A stretch of 64,000 bases of DNA from Latrodectus hesperus (Eukaryota > Arthropoda > Arachnida > Araneae > Theridiidae). A model generated the notes under the pieces. The model was not told where the DNA came from and made no database searches. It saw only the letters and a list, made by a program, of their open reading frames with translations. How positions within the stretch are numbered: the first letter of the stretch is position 1; each line of letters begins with the position of its first letter. Below are positions 45,301-58,500 of this stretch, piece after piece. A program made the position numbers and the translations under genes. The stretch covers positions 76,618,563-76,682,562 of the forward strand of contig CM075851.1 of assembly GCA_037975125.1 (NCBI GenBank). The letters run 5' to 3'.

Positions 45301-48300
45301 AATTCCTTCCTGGTTGTACAATAATTCCGCTCTGGTTTCGATAGACATTTACTCCAATAAGCAATGACATATTCTTTATCATCAATTTCCTGCGACAAAA
45401 CAGCTCCGATATTTTCGTTGCTGGCATCCGTATCTAAAATAAATAATTTTCCGGGCTGGGAATATGCAAGAACGGGCGAAGATGTCAACGCCTCCTTCAG
45501 TTGTTTAAAAGCTTTCTCACATTCATCTGTCCATAGAAATCTCTGTTTAACTTCTGTCAATTTGTGAAGGGGTCTGGCAATACTTGAAAAACCCTTAACA
45601 AATTTCCTGTAATATGTGCATAGTCCAAGAAAACTTCTTAATTGGTGGACATCTTTTGGACGACTCCATTTCTTAACTGCAGAGATCTTTTCAGGATCTG
45701 TTCTTACACCTTCAGCAGAGATAATGCGTCCCAGATAGCTTACTTCACGTCGGAATAAATTACATTTGCACGGATTCAGCTTCAGGTTGGCCATTTTTAA
45801 TTTTTCCAGCACCTTTCGGATGTTTCTTAAATGGTCTTCGAATGTACGTCCTACAATAATAATATCGTCTAAATATACCAAACAGCTCGTAGGAAAGTCC
45901 TCGTAATACTGTCTCCATCAGGCGTTCAAACGTTGCAGGTGCATTGCAAAGCCCAAATGACATAACCTTGAACTGCCAAAGTCCTTGTCCTGTGGTGAAT
46001 GCAGTCTTTTCTCGATCCTCAGGATGTATCTCTACTTGCCAATAACCACTTTTGAGATCCAAAGTCGAAAACCATTGTTTTCCGGATAAAGCATCAAGTG
46101 TATCGTCAATCCTAGGAAGAGGGTAACTATCTTTTTTAGTGATGTTGTTTAACCGACGATAGTCCACGCAGAATCGGGTAGAACCATCTTTCTTCCGAAT
46201 TAAAACAATAGGCGAAGCCCAAGGACTCTCTGATGGCTCAATAATGTCATTCTGCTGCATTTCCATCAGAAGATTATCCACCTCTTCCTGCTTAGCGAAT
46301 GGCAATCTTCTCGGATGTTGTTTAATGGGTGGATGATTTCCTGTATTGATTCGGTGCTGCGTCAATTTGGTTCGCCCAACATCATCTGATTTCTTGGAAA
46401 AGTGATCTCCGAATTCTAATAATAGATTTCTTGCAGCATTCCTCTGTTTATCATCTAATTCTGCACTCTGAAGGAGTTCATTAATTAGAGTGTCAGGAGG
46501 CTCAGATAGTATGGTTTGACAATTTCGGTTAATACAGGTCACTGGAGTGCAAGTCGCCAGCAATTCTCCTTCTTTTATTAGTTTTACCTTATTGCTTAGA
46601 TTAGCAACTCTTACCGGGATTACATTTCGTGAAAGGTCGACGAGGGAAGAAGCGACTAGTACTCCTTTAACGCTATTGTCAGAATCTGGATATTCAGTCA
46701 ATCCATAATGAAAATTATTATCTTCTGAAAGAGCTCCGGAAACTATTGTCTCAGTTCTTGGTGGTAATGTTATTTCACTCTTTGCAGTTATATGATGGAC
46801 TGTTTTAATATCTGAATATTTCGTCTTAAAAATCGCTATGTCTTCAGAACATGAATGTAGTTTTTATTTTTAAAATCTAACTTGAAATTGTTTTCTTTGA
46901 GGAAATCCAATCCGAGAATAAATTCGTCATTTATATCAGCGACGTATGCCATATGATGGTACACGGCATTACCAAATGCAATGCTTAGATTGACTTTTCC
47001 ATGCACTTTAATCTTATCACCTGTCACAGTTTGGAGGGTAATGCAGGGCGGCGTCCAGATGAGTTTCTCACCAAGTTTGCGAGCCAAATCTGTCCTAATG
47101 ATAGTTACGTTGGCTCCAGTATCGATTATCATTCAGCAGGGAACTTCGTTGACATGTCCCATAACGAAAAGTCCGTTGTCGCCGCCACTTACGGAAGAAA
47201 TGTGAAACAATTTGAAATGGGGCTTCTGACTATCTGGACATCTCCGCCCCGCGAGAAGGCCACATATTAGTTTCCCTGTTGTGGTGGAAGATCATTTCCA
47301 CCATCTTTTCGTTTCGGGCAGACTCTATGGACGTGTCCGACTGCACCGCAAGTCCAACATTGAATCTTCATGTTTCTGCAACCTTTACTCAATTCTAAGC
47401 TACGGACTTTTCGCCGCAGATCTTCAATTTGCTTTCTTAAATTACAGTCCATATCAGTAGCAGAGACGGCTCTGATTGAGTGCCGGTCTTTACGCGCGGC
47501 CTGCTGGGCAGCCTCTATCTTATGTGCGTATACTAGGGCAGATCCGATATCTTTGACATCAGCGAGTCTAAGTGTTTTCTGTATCTCCGGATCCCGCACA
47601 TTATCGATGAAGTGATGGAGAGCCAGATCTTGACGTGTCTCAGCTGGGCAGTCCGAAAATGCTAGATGGGAAAGTCGCTGAATATCGGCAGCCAATTCTT
47701 GCAGACTTTCACCCGCTTTTTGATAGCGGGACTTTAACTGTAGTCTGCTATATTCTTTACTGCACTTATCTCCAAACCGCAGCTCAAACGCACTCGATAG
47801 GTCTTGGAAATCGTGCCTCTGCTCCTCCGGAAGCGTCTCGAGGATGTCAGCCGCGTCTCCTCTTAAAGAAGCCGCCAGGTGAAAAGCTTGGGCTCTGGGA
47901 TTCCATCCATTAGCTTCCGCTACCATCATTAACTGGGTCTTGTATACTTGCCAGGATGATTTCCCATCAAAAGTTGAGAGTTTAATATTGGCTAGGGAAG
48001 GCACAAATGCCACGTTGGGTTCCTCATGTTTGTTTGACATTTGCTTCTCCAAGCTTTCAATCTTCTTATTCATATTGTCTAATGCTTCTTCAACGTTTTC
48101 TTCTATCTCCAGAGCTTTAGTTTCAACTGAAATTACCTTATCTTCCATTGCATTCATTTTCTCCTGAATGATGTTGGAGAATTCTTCTTTAACACTTACA
48201 ATGTCCTTCTTAAGTTCCTTTTTAAGCTCCTCCTGTCCAGATTTTATCTCTTTCATCACCTCGGTTTTAATCTCTTCTTGTCCAGCTTTCATCTCAGCCA

Positions 48301-51300
48301 TCTGCTCCGCTAATTTTTCGAGAAGACTTTTCATTAAATCCATATCCATTTTTCTTGTGACACGCTGCATCAACTCTTCAACCCCGATTCTGACACCAGT
48401 TGTACCGAGCTCCACGGGTTCGTATTATTGAGAGTTGAATAAAGCAACCACTTAATGAACACAAGACTTTTATTCGTAAAAACTTCACTAGATAAACGAA
48501 GTTCCCGCTGTAACAATCACAATTATACAGCTACAATTCGTCAGATATAACAAGAAACAGCTTCCAATTCACAGGTCTCAAATACCTCAGACAGAGAACA
48601 ACTAGCAGTCCCAACTAATCGTCTTCACTAAACTGACTGTCTTCACAATACCGACTCTTCCATGTCGGGCTGCGGTATTTATACCTGACTTGGCGGAGAA
48701 ATCTACCAATTTCGCCAAGGTTCTGGAAGCTTCTAGGCTATCTCGAAAAATATTGGTCCTAGAGCTTAGGTGATGGATGTTTCCAGAAATATCGATTTCT
48801 CGCCAAGTCGCCAAGAATCTCGCCAACTGTCGCCAAGTCGCTAAATCATTAGGAAATCCGCTTTTAAACTACAACACGTCTAAATACCGCAATTTTTGCC
48901 CAAAATGTGAAAAATTCCGATCTGTCTGAGATATTTTAAGACAAATATAATCATTATTTATAAATTTGTAACAATACGAACGAATCGACAATAATAAAAT
49001 TTAATATAGTTTGAAATTTACTTTAAAAATAAACTTGGAAAAAAAATTTGATGATCAGAAGTAGAAAAATTTGCCATTTTAATGCCAACAGGATTAAATT
49101 GAAAATATATTATAACCAACATGCGAGTGTTATATTGTTAATTTTTTATTTTACTTTCTTTCCTTTATTTTAATTATATTCTTATCATCATGATCAAATA
49201 CATCAAAGACAAGTTTAATCAATGAAAAATTTAATATCAAATTCAAAATGATTGAGGAATGACATTAGGGACAGTAAAATAAAAAAATCTCTTAGAATTT
49301 AAATTTTATTTCATGATGAAGTCACTTATAAATAATAATAAATTTACCCTTCTGTCCATAAAGCAATGGAAATCTTTTACTAGAATATTCTTTACAAGCT
49401 TTGGATCTGCAACAGATAGCAAATTTGCTTTCCCTTCAAAATGCCTGAAAAAGAATTAATCTGAGTTGATTTAAATATCTTAATCAATTAATGTTTAATA
49501 CATTATATTTTATGCAATATGAAAATCCTTTGGTCTTTCGATATGAATTCCAATTGAAACCATGTTTTTTTTTAAATTTTGTTTTTGATTTGTCTCATTT
49601 TTTTCCAAATATCGTCGTATTTTTGTGTCTTTTTTTAATAAAATCAAACATATTTCTCTTTCTTTTATTTGTGTAATGTTGAAACTATTCTAAAACCCCA
49701 CAATGAACTATTGAAATAAAAAATTTTGTATAAAAATATGTTACATAATTTAACTTTATTACATAATTTAGCTATTATGAAAGCATATATACAACTTCTT
49801 AAACACATATTTTGTCATATATCATCATACATATGATTTGCCATATATATGATTTATGGACAGCTATGCATTATATCTTGTTTTATAAAAATTATGTTTC
49901 CATAAAATAATGTCAATGCTTGAGTCATGAAAAAATATGTCTTTCGTAATCTTTTAAACGGAGATATTTAATTAAATTGATACATATCCGTAATATTTTT
50001 ATTAATATTATCAAGTTACAAATTTTTGTTCATTAAATATCAAAATAAAGCGTTCAAAACTAAAATAAACTATACCGTCAATGAGCTCATAATTGCTTGG
50101 GAATTAGCTTGATTTATTTTCCATTAAGTTTGTATTGTTTTACATTAATTTTAGAATTAAACACTCTTTTTAAAATTTTTAGCATTACGACAATTCTAGT
50201 TCTTTAGTTTATAATGACATTGTGACAATATATCTTCTTGGCAAATATTACATATCAATATTATCACTTCATCATACACATAAAGTATTACATGATATAA
50301 ATTATCTGAAAGCACAAAGTTAATAAGACATATAAATATGCATGGAATTATATTTTGTTAACTTTGTGCGAACTAAATTTGAAGTTATTTACTGCAAAGA
50401 GAAATTCTTAATTTATTTTTTTAATAAATATCAATCCTGCAGAATATTTCCAAGAAAATAAAACTGAAAACAATGGACAATGTATATACACATATATTTT
50501 ATTTGCTATTTATAATATATATAAGCATATATTATTTACTTATATCGTGCTAAGGGTCCATAACTTATCCTTCTTTAGCACGATATCAGATAGCAAAGGA
50601 AATTTTTTATCAGCGTCTATTGGATTTATCAGAGTATTCCAGTATATATATTTGTCTTAACTAAGAGAGTATTCTCTTCTTAGTTAAGACAAAATAAAAT
50701 ATTATTTATTTTTGTCTTAACTAAGAAGAACTGCTAAGAAAAAAGTACGATCAAAAAGAAATCATTATATTAAGAAAAAAAACGATCAAACAGCAATTCT
50801 CTCTCTCTCTCTCTTAATTTTATGTTTATTTCAATTTATCTATAAATAACATCATTGAACCTCTTTCGCAGAAATTGGGAATCTAAAACTAATAATAGCA
50901 TAATTTTTTAAGACAATGAATGTACTTAGTTATTGTACTGGAGTAAAAGTGGAGTTCTCCTGAGTACCTTCTTGAATAGATGTGTATTCATAACGCAGAA
51001 ACGTAATTAATATTTACTGTTGTACAACGGGGGTTAAAATTAAACCCAGGAGCTTCCATTCCTAAAGTGTCACCTATTACTGGGCCACATAGCTTTATTT
51101 TTATTTCTGATTCTAAAATTTTAATTATTCTGATTTTTAAAATAAGAATGTGAGAATACTAATGCAAGTTGCAACCAAACTGTATTGGGCCTAAGGACAG
51201 CTTTATTGTAAGCAAAATTAAAAAATAAAAATAATAAAAGATGTATTTCTCTTCTGCTTTAAAACAACTTAAAACTCATTTGATATCACATATTTTAAAT

Positions 51301-54300
51301 GAGGAAAAGTACAATATATTTGATCACATAGAAATGAATTTTTTATTTAGTTTCATATGATAATATATATGAAAAAATCTCTCTAAATGATTTTCAAAAA
51401 CATACAATTACAGAAAATTTTTATGTTTGGGAGTTTGCATCATTTTATCATTCTGACAGTTCAAATAATATGTTTAATAATAACTGTAATGCAATAATCA
51501 TTGTACGGGATACCGCAAGATAACTTCCTTATTTCAAATTGCAATAGTACAAAAAGTAGTATAGATACTGAGGTTGGCGTGGACTCATTTAAGAGAGGAG
51601 AACATAAAGTTGTGTGATATTGTGGTTCAGTCATCATCATGTATTCGAATGATGAAAACACAGAATTTGTCGTAGTTGCATATTTTTATGGGTCCCTCAT
51701 TTCAATGCGAAATGATTTGGAGAGTCTAGCGCATTCTCTCAATTTGGTCCTATCTAATTTCTTTTTCTGAGGGTCTTTAAAGTCACGTGCCTATACCGAC
51801 AGCCCACGAACTTTGAAAGATCTGAAAAGAAACGTTCATAGAGAAAAGGTGAACATTCTTGCCAATGTTCTGGAGAGAGTGATGAGAACATCAGAATTCG
51901 GTTCACCCAGCGTATCGCCAATGGCGAGTGTTACTTGTACAATATGATGTTTAACACTATGTAAATTAAAACTTTAAATAAATTTTGTATGCAAAAATAA
52001 ATAAAATTATATCTTTAATACTTTTTTTTGTGATTGCAATACGAAATAAGGATCTTGCCACACCCTATATTACACGGACATTGGACACAATTGCATTACA
52101 ACTATAGACAAATTTATTAAACGTGGAAAAGGAAATGCACAATCAAACTAGAAAACATTTATCAAAAATAATATAATTTTACTAAACTGCTATTCGCAAA
52201 AAATGCTTAGCAAACTTAGATTAGATAAATAAAACAATGCATATATTTTGAAAAATAATATTCAAAATTTGAATTGTTAACATTCAGTCATTGAAGAAAA
52301 TCTTTTGCGCCCATAAGAAAAAATACTTACATGTAAAAAGAACATTACAAAAATCGAATTATACTACTACTTTATTTCTATGACAACAGCATTTTTAAAA
52401 AGAAAATAAGAATAATATAACAATCCCTATTTGTGCATTTTTATAAACATTTCTAATTATAGGGATATATAAATATATAAATTCTGAAATACATTTCGGA
52501 AACAATTTCATATCTTTAATTTCTGTTTTATTATATCATGTATATTGTTTCAATTTCATTTATATCAACTAAATGTAAAAGACGGACAAAACGTATTAAG
52601 TCAATTTTACAGCTTTAACGCATTATTCAGATGGACAGTCAAAATATTATTCTTTGTTTCACAACACTTTTCATTCTAGGCTTAGTACATATTTGGGTTA
52701 CATACATGGAAGTAAGTTGGTGCAACTACAAAATTTTCATTCTGCGGAGAGTAACATTTTATTGAACAGGACTCACCCATAAATAGCTCCATATTTCTTA
52801 TACCTTTCTTCTTCAATAACATGTCTTGGCTAAAAAATAACATGTAATTTTATTAAGTGGAAAGTGTAAAATATAAAACGATCAATAACAGAATATTTCT
52901 TGTTGTAACTATAAATATGATAACATAATATTTCTAAAACTTAACACATTCTAAATAATCCATACAGTAGAACTTCAGTTTTCCGGATCAATTGGGACCA
53001 AATCCTATTCGTATAATCAAAAATTCTGTTTAACGTATTTTTTCTAAAAAGGGTCCATTTTAATTAATTATTAGATGCTGAAATTGGGAGACAAAACTAC
53101 CGATTTTTAAAAGCTGTTAATTGGTTAAATGAAAAGTCAACACTTTTACGTGTTAAAGTACTTACAAGTGTATTTACATTAGTACAGCATGTATGTACAG
53201 TGTTGTAAATGAAAGTCATTGCAACAAGTCGATCAAAGTAAGCTGTTTCATTGATTTCATTCGTTTTCGAGCAGCCAAGTCGTATATCCACTTGACAGTG
53301 AGATTTGCATGTGGTCATAATCGGGTTGACGCTCTATCCACTTCAAAGTAGTTTCGAAGCCGACAAATTCTTCACTAGCTGATGTTCCATTATCTGCTTC
53401 CACATGGCCATTAAGGTTATCTTCTTCCTCGACACTTCCAATAAGTTGACTATCATTTAGAATTTGAAATCCAGTGTCTGACTCTTAATCCATTCTCCTG
53501 TATCGTGAGAACTTTCTTCTAAACATCCAGAAATTTTCAAAAGGTTTCTGAAACAGTCAAGTGTGTGACACGTCATTCACAGCTTTTCATTTTTCTTACC
53601 TTTTCTGTTTTTGATATTTTTTCTCGTTTTTTCTCTCTTCTTCAATCTAATTTATTTTTCTGAAATTCTGAAAGAGACTCGGATAGATGGAGTTATTATA
53701 ATCTGAATTCTCCTTTATTTAGTATATAAAATTTGAATTGCTAATATTATTCTTATTGCAATCGTAGTTATGAAAAATAATAGCACTTAAATTAGAGTTA
53801 GTTATTATATTAGCACTTAAATTAGAGTTACAAGTTTTTTATAAATTAGAATTCGTGTGTACACACTAATGAAGATGAAGATCCAAATACACATCACAAG
53901 AAGAGAAGACATCGCATATAGATATCAAATCGGGAGCAAAGCGATCACTTACTTGGCAAATGGTTATAACAAATGTGTATTATTAATTATTAAAAGATAA
54001 TTAATCAATATTTAAGTACACTACTGGCCATTAAAATTGCTACACCAGGAAAGCGGCACACCACACACGTGAAATTTGCATGACAGGTAGAACTTGCTGT
54101 GATATGCAAGTGATTAGATTTTCAGCGCATTCATACAAAGCAGGCGACAGTAGCGACATATACAATGTGTATAAAATCTGAGATTTGACAGCAGTTTTCT
54201 CATACTCAATTTCCGTTTCAACGTTGTTTTAGGCAAAGAAAGTTGTTGTAATGCCTTTGTAAGAAGAAGAAATGCCTATCAGCACGTGTCTGACTTTGAT

Positions 54301-55463
54301 CGAGGAAGGATTATAGCCTACCGGGATTGCGGTTTATCGTACCGCAATATATCGAGACCACATGACTGTTAGCAGAATATGGAATCGATGGGTTCAGGAC
54401 AATCATACGGAACCTCATGCAGGATCTCAGCGCACCCCATCACTAACAGCAGAGAAGACAGACATCTTATCCGCATGGTCACAAGGGATCGCACAGCTAC
54501 GTCACGAACCCTGAGTCGAGAAATGGAGTCATTTGCAAGGCAACAAGTTACTGCTCGAACAGTTCGACGACGTTTGCAGCGGCATGGATTGTCTGCACGG
54601 CGACCATGGCTTCGGCTACCATTGACGCTGCGTCACAGACAGGAGCGCCTTCGATTGTGTGATCAGCGACGAACCTGGACGCGAGAATGGCATCACGTCA
54701 TCTTTACAGATGAATCTTGGTTCTGTATACAGGACCATGATGGCCGCATCCGTGTTTGGAGATATCGTGGAGAACGCGCATTGCCAGCTTGCATTAGACA
54801 TCTCCATACTGGCCCATCTGCTGGAGTGATGGTATGGGGTGCCATTGGATACACGTCTCGATCACCTCTTGTTCGCATTACCAGCACTTTGAACAGCAAC
54901 CGTTACATTTCTGATGTGTTAAGGCCCGTGGCTCTGCCCTAATCTTCGAGGCCTCCCTAATGCTTTGTTTCAACAGGATAATGCACGACCGCATGTTGCC
55001 CATTCTGTTCTGAACTTCCTTGATACAGAACAGGTTCGACTGTTACCCTGGCCAGCACGTTCTCCTGATCTGTCACCAATTGAGAACGTGTGATCAATGG
55101 TTGCCGAGCGACTGGCACGCCATCACTCACCATCCACTACTGTCGATGAACTTTGGCATAGTGTTGAAGCTGCTTGGACTGAGATCCCCGTACATGCCAT
55201 ACAATCTCTGTTTGACTCCATGCCTAGGCGGATAAATGCTGTTATTGCAGCCAGAGGTGGCTGCTCTGGGTACTGATTTCTCAAGATCTATACATCCTAA
55301 TTTCCTGTAAATCTAATCACTTGTTCTTTCCACTATAATGTATGTGTCCAATAAATATCGTTCATCGTTCTGTTATTTGCATTCCTTCTTGGTGTAGCAA
55401 TTTTAATTTAATGGCCAATAGTGTATATATACACATACATACATACATACATACATACATACA

Positions 55464-55531
<68 letters not shown>

Positions 55532-58500
55532 ATAGAATATCAATAGTGCATTTGACAAATTTATATGTTTTTTGAGACTGACATTTTATATGCATTTAGA
55601 AAATATCATTTTATAAATGCATATAAAATGCAAGTCTCAAAACATCAATTTAAATAAAGTATCATTTATTTAAATTTTATTTTATTGTTAAACAAATTTA
55701 TTTATGACTGATCAAGACAATAACGAAATAATCTAATAGTATTTATACTGCTAGCCACCCAAAGTTCAATATCCTTAAGGAAACATACAAACCAAGTGAA
55801 ATTTATATCATACATTTGCATCGATAAGGTATACAAATCATTAGTACTTCAGCGCATACCCACATCACGGGCAATAGTGGTATCACGTGAAAGCACTAGA
55901 TAAAAACAAAAGCAATTGCTGACTTGAAGTTCATGCTTTTTTTTTCATAAGCAGTTTAAGTATATTTCATAAGATACCGGGCATTTTTACAGCAAAGTTT
56001 CTGAGTTTGATCGAAGATTAGAAGAATATAGGGATGAAGAAGAGAAAGGAAGACTGACCGGTCCAATTACACCAACCTTGTTACCACTGCATGTCATCGC
56101 AATTTACTGCAGTGATTATAGTGCACCACTGCAGTACGCATAGAAGTAATGGATCGCAATAACGCCGCATTACAAGCCATAGCGCAGCAGATTCATTCTG
56201 TTACATATTATTCAATGTCCGCTAGTGTCATTAGACGTCGTTTACAGCTGAGTGGAATGTCAGCAAGGCATCTATTACCTCATTTACACTTAGCTCAAAA
56301 CCACGGAGGTGTTGCAAACGTCATTTGCACCACTAATGTTGAAATGAACGATTGATATGGACAACAAAATGGAAGGACATACTCTTTACAGAAGAATTCT
56401 GTTTTTCTCAACAATATTACGATAGTTGGATTTGAGCTTGAATGCATTGTGTAGAAACTGTATTGTCCTGAACTATTGCGTTAATCATTGCCATGCAAAG
56501 GTCCTGTACCCGCATCACTGTGTTGGATGTACTCAATTTCACTCCCATATCCCTCTAGTACACTGTGCTAGTACACTGGACAGATAGCACTATATCTCTG
56601 CAGTTTTGAAAGCGTAGTCCTCCGTGACCTTGCACGCATGCCCTTAACCATATTTCAAATGGATAATAAGCGATTACATGTAGCACGTAATGTTCAAGAG
56701 TTGTTGTTCTTCTTTACCCATCAGATTGGCTTATTTGTTATCCCGATATATCCCAACCGCAAATGTATGGCCAGTGCTTCCACAACTACTGGATCGATTT
56801 ACATTATTTGTTGCCACATTTTAGCAAAAAATAAAATCCACATAGACTTTTATACTTTACAGATACAACTAATGCCACTTTGATTCTATGCTGAGGCGTG
56901 TGGCAGTGGATATTGCCAATAGTAGCAGCTACACTAATTATTCACACTTCACAAGAACACAAGAAGAAGATGATAACCATTTAAATTTTATGTAACATAT
57001 TATTCGCTAATTAAATTTTATTGTGATTTTTATCTTTCTTGGAGTGACAATTTAGTAGACAACAGCATATATTCATCTATACCACTTTCATTGCGTAAGA
57101 CAATAATCATTAATAAATCTGTACCTCAAGAAAAATTCTAATATCATTTCTGATTCAAGTTATGCATTTGAGACACTGTGACAAAATATGTACATTATTT
57201 AGTTATCAAAAAAAAATCTAGCTCTAATTATAAAATTTAGTTCAGTAATATTTTTGTAATAATATTCTTTTTGAGACAATGGAAGGTTTTTTGGTAGGAA
57301 TGGTTGTAGTGTTCGCTTTACAAGAATGTTTCTAATTTTTATGATGTAAATAAAAGGCAGTGACATGCATTTCATTTCTAGTATATTCGTAATGAAATAA
57401 TTTTCGGTTACGTTATTTAATTTTATAAGGATATCCTAGACAACTGAGAAGTTCTCTTATAAATGTGACATCATTCTCTATTTTCTTTGTCGGAAATCTT
57501 AATGAATTAAATGCCTTAAAAATTAATGTAATTTTCACAGTAATATTGTTAAAAAAATTTTGCAGTTTCGAATCAAAAATTCAATATCAAACAAGTACAA
57601 AAAAAATTGGAATAATGCAAAATTTATTTATTCTTTTCTAACTTTGAATATCCTGGAACCAGGGGGTACGTGTACCTTCCAGGGGCTTGAGCACAGCCAC
57701 CAGGCGCGTCGGTAGGTGGTGGATAGCCGAATGTCCTGTAGGAATGACAGGATAGCCTTGAATGTAGAATCAGAGGCCGCGAACCCCCGTAAACCCTGGT
57801 GTTATGCAATCCGTGCTTAGGGCTAATTGGCACCGCGGTATTGGTGTCTTAACGGAGCTTCTAGTTGCTTGGCGAACTTCTAGAGTAATTTGCCTTGCCC
57901 AGTAACTCAGGCAATGCTGGGTGGACTTATATTACCTGAGCTTTTTTACTTGTTATCTTGTGGCTGAAAAGACACAAGAAGTAACAAACCTTTCTGCATT
58001 TGCAGGTGAAGCCTCTAAAGTAGACCTTGCTGAAAAGACAAGGGAAACTCAGAGGTAATCTTGTAAAGGGGCAGCAATGAATCTTTCACTTGAGGTAGAA
58101 ATGACCTCTAAACCATCTTCTTCTGGTGAAAGTCAGGAAGCTATTCCTAGCATGACTGACTTTCTGACCAGATGGGACTATTTCAGCAAGACCTTATCTG
58201 CTGGAAATGTCATATGCAAGAGGAAACGGCAGAGCATGTCATTTACGAATGTGAGGCTCTTGCCCTCCCTAAATTAACTTCTTTAGGCTTCATCCATACT
58301 AGAGAGTTACACCTAGACTCCATTAAAGGGTTATCGGACTTTATTAGTAAAGTGGGTGACCCGAGCAATTGGAACTAGGAAACAATGGGTTTGGAGTTAA
58401 CGGTACAAAATGCTGATAAAAGCAGAGGTGCCCAATGACATACAAACTCAATTTTTAAGAAGAAGAAGAACTTTGAATATCGAAGAAAGTGACTTTTGAA

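Larger units (their letters stand above)
42917..48973 (-). mobile_element. Gypsy-type LTR retrotransposon
   Basis: A complete-length element in reverse orientation within P450 intron 4. It has two LTRs of about 571 bp, flanked by the 4-bp duplication ATAC (42913-42916 and 48974-48977). Gene order is gag, protease, reverse transcriptase, RNase H, integrase, with no envelope frame. That order is the Ty3/Gypsy order. The LTRs differ at roughly a dozen to fifteen positions by eye, so the insertion is moderately old. Pol contains stops or shifts at about 47134, 46850, 45885 and 44480, so this copy is not autonomous. Confidence 0.92.
49445..51680. other. P450 intron 3, 3' part: AT-rich with two palindromes
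   Basis: Contains palindromes at 50542-50586 and 50651-50693, a (CT)n run at about 50797-50814 and a possible SINE at 50930-51110. No genes seen. Confidence 0.5.
57653..58468 (+). mobile_element. Internally deleted LINE with intact 5' and 3' ends
   Basis: An 816-bp insertion bounded by 13-bp target duplications. The 5' part (57653-58076) is a relatively GC-rich leader. A short ORF1-like start follows at 58077 ([20 protein letters not shown]). At about 58165-58172 the sequence jumps to the C-terminal end of ORF2, and the element ends in (AAG)n. Everything between, including endonuclease and reverse transcriptase, is missing. Since both ends survive, this is not ordinary 5' truncation. It is a short internally deleted element that could have been moved by a full-length relative. 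Confidence 0.85.

Noticed and set aside
47370..48431. Several plus-strand frames of 75-92 codons
   Set aside because: They are antisense shadows of the gag gene.
42917..48973. An endogenous retrovirus with an envelope gene
   Set aside because: After integrase only about 190 bp precede the polypurine tract, with no open frame, so it is an LTR retrotransposon without an envelope.
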